Positions 54,050 through 61,695 of a stretch of 64,000 bases of DNA are shown in pieces. The notes under the pieces were generated by a model. The model searched no databases, had not been told where the DNA came from, and saw only the letters and a program-made list of their open reading frames with translations. The DNA comes from Paenibacillus flagellatus. Lineage in GTDB: Bacteria > Bacillota > Bacilli > Paenibacillales > NBRC-103111. How positions within the stretch are numbered: position 1 is the stretch's first letter; each line of letters opens with the position of its first letter. Where the stretch lies: the NCBI RefSeq assembly GCF_003217775.1, contig NZ_QJVJ01000006.1, positions 372,001-436,000 on the forward strand. The letters are read 5' to 3'. Made by a program: the position numbers and the translations under genes.

Positions 54050-57000
54050 CCAAGACGAAAATATTGCTGATTACCGCGCTGTTTCTCATGACGTTAAGCG
54101 GACTAAGGCTCCTGTGGGTCGCCTCCCATATGCCCCCGGGACATCCGGAAGCCGTGCGCGGCGTATTGGATTTGAGGGGTTGGGATTTCGACAACGGCAA
54201 GCCGATACCGCTGGACGGCGAATGGGCGTTTTTCCCCGGACAATGGATGATGTCCGACGTGCGCACCGCCGACCCGGCGGGGTCGAACGGCGGCGTCTAC
54301 CTTCCGGTCCCGGGCGCTTGGGACCGCTTTGTGTCGGGAGCAGAGGAAACCGCTTACGGGTTCGGAACGTACCGGCTGCAAATCCGGGTCGGCGATCGGG
54401 CGGAACGGACGTACGGCATCCAAGTGCGCAGCATACACGGCGCCTCCGACATTTGGGTGAACGGACAGCCGCTCGCCGGCAGCGGACAAATCGCCGCTAC
54501 GCGAGAGCCGTACAAGCTGCGCAACGTTCCGTACTCCGCCTTTTTCTCGCCGGAAGGCGGCGTTATCGACGTGGCCGTGCGCGTCTCGAATTTCGATTAT
54601 GCGACGAACGGCGGCATCGTCCGCTCGATTTCGTTCGGCAGCGCCGCCGCCGTGCGTCATGACGGCGTGCTTTCGATGGGCATGAGCTTGACCGTCGGGA
54701 TCGTGCTCGGCATACACGGGTTGTACGCCGCGATTTTGTACGTGTTCCGCCCGCGGCAAAAAGCGCTGATTTACTTCTCGCTGCTCGTCCTGTCCACGGC
54801 GCTTACCGTATTGACCAATTACGACATGCTGCTGTTCAGCTGGCTCCCGCTCGATTTCGAATGGTCGACCAAGCTGAAATTTTGGTCCTACATCGGCACC
54901 TCGGCCTTCATGGTTTTGTTCACCAAGCACTTGTTCCCGGAATACGGGAAGTACAAAATTTCGGCTTGGTTTTCCGCGGCGTGCGCCGCGTACGCGCTGT
55001 TCGTTCTCTTCGCTCCGGCCTCGTATGCGGGGGCGACGGAGCCGTTATTGTATGCGTTCAACGTCATCCCCTCCATGGTGGCTCCCGTCCTCTGGCTTCG
55101 GGCCGCCCTGAGAGGCCGGGAGGACGTCCTCTACATGCTGCTGTCGGCGGCGGGCGTCGCCTCTCACGTCATATGGGGCGTGCTTGCGAACGTCGGCCTG
55201 TACGATGCGCCTTACTATCCGCTCGACATCGTCGCTTCGTTTTTCAGCATGGCGGCGTTTTGGTTCAAGCGGTTTTTCCGGGCGACCGAGCAAACCGAGC
55301 TGCTTGCCGAGCGGCTCCAAAAAGCGCACCGTCAAAAGGACGAGTTTTTGGCGAACACGTCGCACGAGCTGCGCAACCCGCTCCACGGCATTCTTCATAT
55401 CGCCGAGTCGATTGCGGCCAACGAGGGCCGGTCGCTCGGGGACAAGGCGCGAAACGATTTGGAGCTGCTCCTTGCCGTCGGTCGCCGCATGTCGTTTTTG
55501 CTGAACGATCTGCTCGATGCGACGCGGCTCCAGGAGGAGAACGTGCGGCTGAACTTGTCGGCCGTACGCCTTCAAGCGTCGGCCGCCGGCGTGCTGGACA
55601 TGCTGCGTTTCATGACGGACGGGAAAAACATCAAGCTCGTGCTGAACGTTCCCGATACGTTTCCTTGCGTGCTCGCCGACGAGAACCGGCTCGTGCAAAT
55701 ATTGTTCAACCTGCTCCATAATGCGGTCAAGTACACGAATGAAGGGCAAATCGCGATCACCGCCGAGGTCAGGGACGGAAAAGCTTGCGTCCTCGTGTCC
55801 GATACGGGCGTCGGAATGGACGAGGAGACGCGTCGGCGCGTATTCGAGCCGTACGAGCGGGGCGAGACCGGCATGACGGCAACCGCATCCGGGCTCGGAC
55901 TCGGGCTGAGCATCAGCGCCCGGCTCGTCGAGCTCCACGGCGGGACGTTGACCGTCGAGTCGGAACCCGGCCGCGGCTCCGTCTTCTCGTTCGCGCTGCC
56001 GCTCTCGGAGTGCCCGGAGTCGGAGGAAGTCGAAGCGGCCCGGCTGAACATTCCGGTCGCTTACGAAGAAGCGGCGACTGCCGGCGCGATCGCCGCATCG
56101 TCGGCGACGGTCGGCGTTTTCCCTCCTCCCGACTTTATCGGCGATAGGCCGAAGGTGCTCGTCGTCGACGACGACCCGGTCAATTTGAAAATTATGACCG
56201 ATCTGCTGACCGCCGAGCATTGTGAGGTCGTCGCCGTCATGAGCGGCACGGAGGCGTTGAAGAAGCTGTGCGATACCCCGTGGGATCTCGTCGTCGCCGA
56301 CGTCATGATGCCGCATATGTCGGGCTACGAGCTGACGTCCGTCATCCGCGAACGGTTCGGCATGTCCGAGCTGCCGATTCTTCTGCTCACGGCGAGAAGC
56401 CGCCCGGAGGACGTGTCCGTCGGCTTCAAAGCCGGCGCCAACGACTACGTGACGAAGCCGGTGGACGCGCTGGAGCTGAAAGCCCGCGTCAACGCCCTGA
56501 TCGGCTTGAGCCGCTCGTCGGCGGAACGGCGGCGGCTGGAGGCGGCCTGGCTGCATGCCCAGATCAAGCCGCATTTTCTGTACAACACGTTGAATTCGAT
56601 CGCCGCTCTCAGCGAATTCGATACGAAGCGGATGCGAGACATGCTGGACATGTTCGGCCATTACTTGCGCACCAGCTTCGACTTCCGCAATTTGGACCGG
56701 CACGTTCCGCTGCGGCACGAGCTCGAGATCGTCCGCTCGTACTTGTTCATCGAGAAGGAGCGGTTCGGCGACCGGCTGCAGGTCGTCTGGGAGACGGAGC
56801 AGGCCGACCTCGAGCGGAAGCTGCCGCCCATATCCGTGCAGACGCTCGTCGAGAACGCCGTCCGCCACGGCGTCCTTCGGAGGCCCCGGGGGGGCACGAT
56901 CCGGATCCGGATAACGGAGCGGGACGACCGGATGCACGTCGAGGTCGAGGATGACGGAGTCGGCATGTCGGACGAGACGATGCGGGAGCTGTTTGCCGCC

Positions 57001-57186
57001 AACCGGACCGGGGCGGGCAAACGGCGAGGAGTCGGTCTCTACAATTTGGACCGCCGGCTGCGGCAAATGTACGGCAGCGGCTTGCACGTGCACAGCGTGC
57101 CGGAGCAAGGCACGATCGTCCGGTTCGACGTTCCGAAGCCGGACGAGGACGACCCTTCTAGCGCAAACGCGGCCGTCGATGCTTAG
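54046..57186 (+). CDS. 7TMR-DISM hybrid histidine kinase with a second YesM-like kinase module
   Basis: A 1,046-residue sensor. Residues 1-27 are a membrane/signal segment, 40-190 an extracellular jelly-roll (DISMED2-like), and 205-400 seven transmembrane segments of the 7TMR-DISM class. The first kinase core has His440 (NTSHELRNPL) and a HATPase domain (DTGVGM, GLGLGLSIS). The receiver domain has Asp752 (VVADVMMPHM) near 704-820. A second kinase follows with His843 (QIKPHFLYNTLNSIA) and HATPase motifs VENAVRHG and DDGVGM. Two kinase cores of different families in one chain is unusual. No DNA-binding output is present, so a separate regulator, perhaps the REC-BTAD protein, is expected. Confidence 0.88.
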   Translation: MTKTKILLITALFLMTLSGLRLLWVASHMPPGHPEAVRGVLDLRGWDFDNGKPIPLDGEWAFFPGQWMMSDVRTADPAGSNGGVYLPVPGAWDRFVSGAEETAYGFGTYRLQIRVGDRAERTYGIQVRSIHGASDIWVNGQPLAGSGQIAATREPYKLRNVPYSAFFSPEGGVIDVAVRVSNFDYATNGGIVRSISFGSAAAVRHDGVLSMGMSLTVGIVLGIHGLYAAILYVFRPRQKALIYFSLLVLSTALTVLTNYDMLLFSWLPLDFEWSTKLKFWSYIGTSAFMVLFTKHLFPEYGKYKISAWFSAACAAYALFVLFAPASYAGATEPLLYAFNVIPSMVAPVLWLRAALRGREDVLYMLLSAAGVASHVIWGVLANVGLYDAPYYPLDIVASFFSMAAFWFKRFFRATEQTELLAERLQKAHRQKDEFLANTSHELRNPLHGILHIAESIAANEGRSLGDKARNDLELLLAVGRRMSFLLNDLLDATRLQEENVRLNLSAVRLQASAAGVLDMLRFMTDGKNIKLVLNVPDTFPCVLADENRLVQILFNLLHNAVKYTNEGQIAITAEVRDGKACVLVSDTGVGMDEETRRRVFEPYERGETGMTATASGLGLGLSISARLVELHGGTLTVESEPGRGSVFSFALPLSECPESEEVEAARLNIPVAYEEAATAGAIAASSATVGVFPPPDFIGDRPKVLVVDDDPVNLKIMTDLLTAEHCEVVAVMSGTEALKKLCDTPWDLVVADVMMPHMSGYELTSVIRERFGMSELPILLLTARSRPEDVSVGFKAGANDYVTKPVDALELKARVNALIGLSRSSAERRRLEAAWLHAQIKPHFLYNTLNSIAALSEFDTKRMRDMLDMFGHYLRTSFDFRNLDRHVPLRHELEIVRSYLFIEKERFGDRLQVVWETEQADLERKLPPISVQTLVENAVRHGVLRRPRGGTIRIRITERDDRMHVEVEDDGVGMSDETMRELFAANRTGAGKRRGVGLYNLDRRLRQMYGSGLHVHSVPEQGTIVRFDVPKPDEDDPSSANAAVDA

Positions 57187-57209
57187 GCCATCGAGGGCCG
57201 CGTTTATTT
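57165..57209. terminator. Terminator spanning the kinase stop codon
   Basis: AAACGCGGCC/GGCCGCGTTT with inner TCGATG/CATCGA forms a 16-bp near-perfect hairpin that includes the TAG stop, followed by ATTTATGG. It probably also serves the facing anti-sigma-like gene. Confidence 0.75.
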
Positions 57210-57229
57210 ATGGAAAGGATACCCCCATC

Positions 57230-58639
57230 CTATTCGAGCTTCGGCCGTTCCTTCAAACGGTCCGTCTGGACCAGCTTCATGAGCTTGCCGCCCGGATCGG
57301 GCTTGAAGGAATACCGCGTATAACCGTCCGTCCCGGCTCCCCCGCCGCCATACGTAACAAGGAAGTCGTTCTCCGCCTTCGGCTTCGTCCCCGGCAGCAC
57401 GTAAAACGTATCGGATACGCTTCCGTCCTCCAGCTCGAACCGGAACGGATACGCCCCCTTGTCGTCCGTCCCGTACAAGTAAAAGGTCAGCCCGTGGCAA
57501 TCCGCGTAGCGGGGAATGAAATAAAACGCCTCGAACGTATCGAACGACAGCTTCGGAAACGGCAGCGATTCGTTCGACGGGTAGATCAGATCCGGAATCG
57601 GCCGGTCCGATAACGCCGCCGGCTGCCCGTCTTTTCCCTTGAAATACGTACGATACGCTCCTGCGAACCGATAATCGATTTCCCTCCCCAAGCAGGAGGG
57701 GGCTTCCAGCAGCCCGACCGTCTCCTCTCCGTCCGGCAGCACCAGCAGCTCCCCGGTGCCGGATACGGCTCTGGCCCGCACCGGCTTGCCGTTTATCACG
57801 TCCGTCCCGGGCGTCGGATTCGGATCGTCGCCTTCGTTGTCCAGCGAAATGCCCGAGACGCGGCCTTCCTTCATCGCGATACGGACGACCGGCTTGTACA
57901 AGCCGTTCCCCGCAGGCTCCGAGCCCCGAATCCAAAACCGGCGCTCCGTTCCGTCGTCCGCCGTGCCGCCGAGCGGCCGGTACAGCTCCAGCAGCCGGTC
58001 CAGTCCGTCCCCTGCGGCGATTCCTCCCGCGACACGATCGGTCAGCCTCTGCGACGACCGCGCGCCGATCGAGACCGAGAGGACGCCGCCCGCAGGCTCG
58101 ATTTCCGCTTTGCGATAAAACGTGACGTCCATGTCCCATTCCGGGTAGCGCCACAACGGGTACGGCGTCCCGGCCGCGATTGTCCTCTCGCCCGGCTCGC
58201 CGAGCAGCGCCCTTACCTGCTCTTGCGTATCGCCGATGCGAATGCCGCCGAGCGTCGTATGCGTTCGGGACACCGGCCCTTGGCCGACCTCGCTTCCGTT
58301 ACGGACGACGTACACGCCGTCGGCGTCCGGCTCCTCCGAAGCCGGCGGCGATTCCGGCTCCGTCGTCGGCGGCCGCACGACGGAAGGGGCGGGAATCGGC
58401 TCGGGAACGTCCTTTCCGGTTCCCGGCGGCTGTTTCCAGCCGTTCAGGCCGAACGTGAGAATGGCCATGCCGCATAGGAGGCAGGCGCCGACGACGGCCC
58501 CGGCTTTGAAGCCGCCCCGGCGGGAGAGGCGCCTTCCGATCTTCCGCTCCGTTTCGGCCATCAAGCGGTTCGTTACGGTTTTCGCCGCGAACGGCCCTTT
58601 CGACAGCCTCCCGTACCAATCCGGATTAGGTTCGTTCAT
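57230..58639 (-). CDS. Membrane anti-sigma-like protein paired with the ECF sigma factor
   Basis: A 469-residue single-pass protein. Residues 1-46 are a basic cytoplasmic part (TNRLMAETERKIGRRLSRR), residues 47-66 the membrane segment (AVVGACLLCGMAILTFGLNG), then a Pro-rich linker and a 370-residue external region with no named domain that I recognise. GTG/ATG start 58639 overlaps the sigma gene's 3' end by 14 bases. This arrangement is typical of ECF sigma/anti-sigma pairs in Bacillales, where the cytoplasmic part holds the sigma factor. No HxxxCxxC zinc anti-sigma motif is present. The external domain contains RIGDTQEQVRALLGEP, a short SmpA/OmlA-like motif. Confidence 0.7.
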   Translation of the reverse strand: MNEPNPDWYGRLSKGPFAAKTVTNRLMAETERKIGRRLSRRGGFKAGAVVGACLLCGMAILTFGLNGWKQPPGTGKDVPEPIPAPSVVRPPTTEPESPPASEEPDADGVYVVRNGSEVGQGPVSRTHTTLGGIRIGDTQEQVRALLGEPGERTIAAGTPYPLWRYPEWDMDVTFYRKAEIEPAGGVLSVSIGARSSQRLTDRVAGGIAAGDGLDRLLELYRPLGGTADDGTERRFWIRGSEPAGNGLYKPVVRIAMKEGRVSGISLDNEGDDPNPTPGTDVINGKPVRARAVSGTGELLVLPDGEETVGLLEAPSCLGREIDYRFAGAYRTYFKGKDGQPAALSDRPIPDLIYPSNESLPFPKLSFDTFEAFYFIPRYADCHGLTFYLYGTDDKGAYPFRFELEDGSVSDTFYVLPGTKPKAENDFLVTYGGGGAGTDGYTRYSFKPDPGGKLMKLVQTDRLKERPKLE

Positions 58640-59167
58640 GGTCCGCTCCCTCCTTCAGCATCGTCGACATTTTCTTCCTCGCCCGGTGCAGGCGCGATTT
58701 CACCGTTCCGGCCGGCAGCCCGAGCAGCCGCGCGATTCCGCCTTCGTCCATCGCGTACCGGGCATGGAGCACGAGCACCTCCCGGTAGCGGACGGGCAGA
58801 CGCAGCACCAGCTCCCAAAGGTCGTCCGTGTAGCCCCGGAAATATTCCTCCTCGGCCGACGGATGAACGTTGGCCGGGGCACTTGGCCGAACGGCACCAT
58901 TCTCCGCAGAAACGCGGAGCTGCGGTACGCGTAAGCCGTATTGCGCGTTATTTTCAGCAGCCACGTCTTCATCGAAGCTTCCCCGCGAAACGATTCCATA
59001 TGGCGGAACACTTTGAGAAACACCTCTTGAAACACGTCGTCCGCCGCATCGTGCTTTTTGGTGATGAAAAACGCGTAGTTCCAAACGTCCTGCCCGTACT
59101 TCTCCATAAGCGGGCGAATGTCGCCGGGAACGTTCGGCAGCGAATATTGGAAATATTCCTCGTCCAA
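58626..59167 (-). pseudogene. ECF sigma-70 factor gene with a one-base frameshift
   Basis: From TTG 59167 (after GAGGTGG) the first frame encodes sigma region 2: [33 protein letters not shown] and [16 protein letters not shown]. Near 58890 the coding signal moves to the frame one base back, which encodes region 4: [26 protein letters not shown] and [17 protein letters not shown], ending at 58626. Restoring one base in 58870-58900 gives a normal 180-residue ECF sigma. No slippery heptamer of the X XXY YYZ type lies at the junction. It is a frameshift pseudogene or a sequence error. The anti-sigma-like gene overlaps its 3' end. Confidence 0.75.
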
Positions 59168-59191
59168 GCGATTACCACCTCTTTCCCTATA

Positions 59192-59219
59192 CAGACCGCC
59201 GAGCGACGTCAATAGTTCC
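59192..59219 (-). promoter_or_regulatory. Possible ECF-type promoter of the sigma gene
   Basis: On the minus strand, GGAACT (59214-59219) is followed 16 bases later by GGTCTG (59192-59197). GGAAC is the common -35 of ECF sigma factors, which often read their own gene. The -10 fit is poor. Confidence 0.25.
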
Positions 59220-59237
59220 CGCGCTTCGCCTTTTTTC

Positions 59238-59280
59238 AAAAATAAAAAGCCTTTTCGGCCGCGATACCCGAAAAGGCTTT
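59238..59280 (-). terminator. Strong hairpin upstream of the sigma gene
   Basis: AAAGCCTTTTCGG/CCGAAAAGGCTTT is a 13-bp perfect stem followed on the minus strand by TTATTTTT. It is the second terminator after the SLH-cohesin gene and insulates the sigma gene. Confidence 0.8.
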
Positions 59281-59341
59281 GTTCGTCTGCAAACAACGGC
59301 TCGCGGCCGAGTCCGCAAGGGATTGATGGGAATGTCGCTCC

Positions 59342-59396
59342 AAAAAAGGGAGCCCCCGCAAAGCGGCTTCTGTCGCCGTCTGCGGGAGCCCCTCCC
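59342..59396 (-). terminator. Terminator after the cohesin-SLH gene
   Basis: GGGAGCCCCCGCA/TGCGGGAGCCCCTCCC pairs around a loop and is followed on the minus strand by six T. Confidence 0.75.
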
Positions 59397-59403
59397 GTAA
59401 GTT

Positions 59404-61695
59404 TTAAATCAGCTCGGACTTGTGCAGCAGCCGCTGCACGATCACCGCCACTTCCGCGCGGGTCATAGGCCCTTGCGGCGCCAGCTCGTCGGCGGACCGG
59501 CCGTTGACGAGACCGGCCTGCAGACAGTCCGCCGCCGCGCTCCTCGCCCATTCGGCCACGTTATCCGCATCCGCATACGCCTCCAGCCGCAGGCCGGACG
59601 AAGCCGAGGATGATTTCGCGTCGAGGCCGGTGATGCCCATCGCCCGGGCGACGATCGTCATCGCCTGCTCCCGCGTGATCGACTCCTCCGCCCGGAACGT
59701 GCCGTCCTCGAAGCCGCCGATCAAGCCGTAAGCGTACGCCGCTTCCACCGCGCCCTCGTACCAGTCCCCCGCCTTCACGTCCGCGAACGAATTCGTTCCG
59801 CTTTGCGGCTTCAGACCGAGACCGCGCGCCAAGATCGCGGCGAATTCCGCCCGCGTCACCTCCCGATCCGGCGCGAACGTTCCTTCGCCCGTCCCGTTCG
59901 CGATCATCCGCGAGCCTATGTCGTTGACGGCGTCCTTCGCCCAATGGGAAGCGACGTCGGCGAACTCCACCGGATGCCAGACGACCGCGTACGCGCTGTT
60001 CGTCAAGCTGTTCACCTTCGCTTGGTACGTGCCGCCCTCCTGCGTCACCCGAGTCGGCACATGGCGAACCGTGCCGTCCGGATCGACCACGACCGCCGTC
60101 GTAATCTTGCCCGGATCGGCGTCGTCCGGCAGGGCGATCGTCCGTTCCACGTAGACGTCGAATGCCGATACGTCAATCGTCGAGCCCCCGTGAACGGCCG
60201 TAACGGTAAAGCTGACCGGCGGCGCTACGACGGTAAAGTCTCCCGCTTCCGCCGCCCGCTCGGCGAGCTTCGTCAGCCCGGCCGTCGGTGCGGCGATTTC
60301 GATCCGCACCTCGATATCCGACAACGTCGCATTCGGCCCGAGCTTAGCGGCGATCGCCCCGATATCGATCCGCTTGGCCGGCAGCGTATACGTCGCGAAC
60401 GCGGTGCGGACGACAACGGTCGCCTGCTTGTCCTCCATGCCGCGAACCATTTGGCCGTTCAGGCCGATCGACACGACATCCGTCTTGCCGGCGACCGGAA
60501 TCGTCACGGTCGCGCCCGTACCTTCCGCCGCCAGCTTCTCTTCCAGCTTCCGCCGGTCCACGGCTACGGTCGTGACGGTCCGCCCGTCCACGACGGCGGT
60601 TGTCGCCGTCCCGGCGTTTTCCGCCTTGCCGTTGACGAGCACGTCCAGTCCGCCGCCCGCCGGCTGCTGCGAGCCGCCCGAAGGCTGTCCGGGAACGCCC
60701 GGTCCATCGCTTGGCGAGGACGGATCCGGATCGGCGGAACCGGGGGAGCCGACACCCACCGTCACCTTGCCGTTCGTCCACGTTTTATTCATTTCGTTCG
60801 CGTTGGAATCCGTCATCGTAAAATGATGGACGTCAACCGGATGAACCGTCAGCCATTTGTCGCCGAGCGAAGCGTTCGCCTTGATCGTAAAGTCGACCGT
60901 AAACAGCCTTCCTCCCGCGCCGATCCCCGGATCGCCGCCCGCCGCGTCGACCCAGGCCGCCTTCAGCCAGCCCTGCGCATTGTCTTGCACGGAGAAGAAA
61001 TAGTCTCCCGATTGGCCGGCAATGCCGGCGACCTCCAGCGCGGTCGGGTCAAAATCGATGTGGATGCCGTAGGCGGATACCGCCGAATAGGAAACCGACG
61101 TCACCGTCACCGGCACGCTTACCGTTTGACCCGCCTGGCCGGAGACGCTGCCGGCTCCGACCGTCACCCGCGATACCGCCGTTACGCTCACTTTGCCGCC
61201 TTTCAACCGCGGCACCGCCCTAGGGGTCGTTTCGTCCGTGTACGTCGCCGATCGAATCGTCACGTTCGTGTCCCCGGACGGCGCATCGTTTTTGACGGTA
61301 AACCGGATCGTAAACACCGGCTGGCGTTCCGTAATAAAGCCCAATAGCTGTGCGTCCACCTTGACGAGTCCGCTCGTATCGGTATCGACATCAAAGCCGA
61401 GCGTGTCTACACTGCTCTCCACGCCGCCGTTCGACGTCACCTCCAGCACCGCCGGGTCGTACGCCACCTCCATCGAATACGCCCAGATGCCGTCGATGCC
61501 TCGCGGATCCATATAAACCGCAACGGAAACCGTTTCTCCCGTTTGGCCGGCGACACTGTCCGCCTCCGCCGTTACGGGCGTCGGCTCGGCAAGCGCGACG
61601 GCGGAGCCGAAGGAACAGATCAGGCCGATCGCGACCAGCAGGCCGATCGTTTGTCGCAGGCGGCCGGCCGCCCTTTGTGTCATTCGCTCGATCAT
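59404..61695 (-). CDS. S-layer-anchored protein with two cohesin-like domains (scaffoldin-like)
   Basis: A 763-residue exported protein. The signal peptide ends at ALA near residue 36. Two cohesin-type modules follow: residues 40-170 ([40 protein letters not shown]) and 175-320 ([36 protein letters not shown]). Residues 320-355 are a Pro/Ser/Gly linker, 355-560 a beta-rich region I do not recognise, and 560-763 three SLH domains (DGTFAPDR-like, [12 protein letters not shown], third degenerate). ATG 61695 follows GGAGGGGG and overlaps the dockerin gene's stop as ATGA. It should sit on the cell wall and could bind the dockerin of its partner. Confidence 0.87.
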   Translation of the reverse strand: MIERMTQRAAGRLRQTIGLLVAIGLICSFGSAVALAEPTPVTAEADSVAGQTGETVSVAVYMDPRGIDGIWAYSMEVAYDPAVLEVTSNGGVESSVDTLGFDVDTDTSGLVKVDAQLLGFITERQPVFTIRFTVKNDAPSGDTNVTIRSATYTDETTPRAVPRLKGGKVSVTAVSRVTVGAGSVSGQAGQTVSVPVTVTSVSYSAVSAYGIHIDFDPTALEVAGIAGQSGDYFFSVQDNAQGWLKAAWVDAAGGDPGIGAGGRLFTVDFTIKANASLGDKWLTVHPVDVHHFTMTDSNANEMNKTWTNGKVTVGVGSPGSADPDPSSPSDGPGVPGQPSGGSQQPAGGGLDVLVNGKAENAGTATTAVVDGRTVTTVAVDRRKLEEKLAAEGTGATVTIPVAGKTDVVSIGLNGQMVRGMEDKQATVVVRTAFATYTLPAKRIDIGAIAAKLGPNATLSDIEVRIEIAAPTAGLTKLAERAAEAGDFTVVAPPVSFTVTAVHGGSTIDVSAFDVYVERTIALPDDADPGKITTAVVVDPDGTVRHVPTRVTQEGGTYQAKVNSLTNSAYAVVWHPVEFADVASHWAKDAVNDIGSRMIANGTGEGTFAPDREVTRAEFAAILARGLGLKPQSGTNSFADVKAGDWYEGAVEAAYAYGLIGGFEDGTFRAEESITREQAMTIVARAMGITGLDAKSSSASSGLRLEAYADADNVAEWARSAAADCLQAGLVNGRSADELAPQGPMTRAEVAVIVQRLLHKSELI

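Noticed and set aside
58870-58900. Programmed -1 frameshift in the ECF sigma gene
   Set aside because: No slippery heptamer or downstream pseudoknot could be found at the junction, and ECF sigma genes are not known to use one; an indel is simpler.
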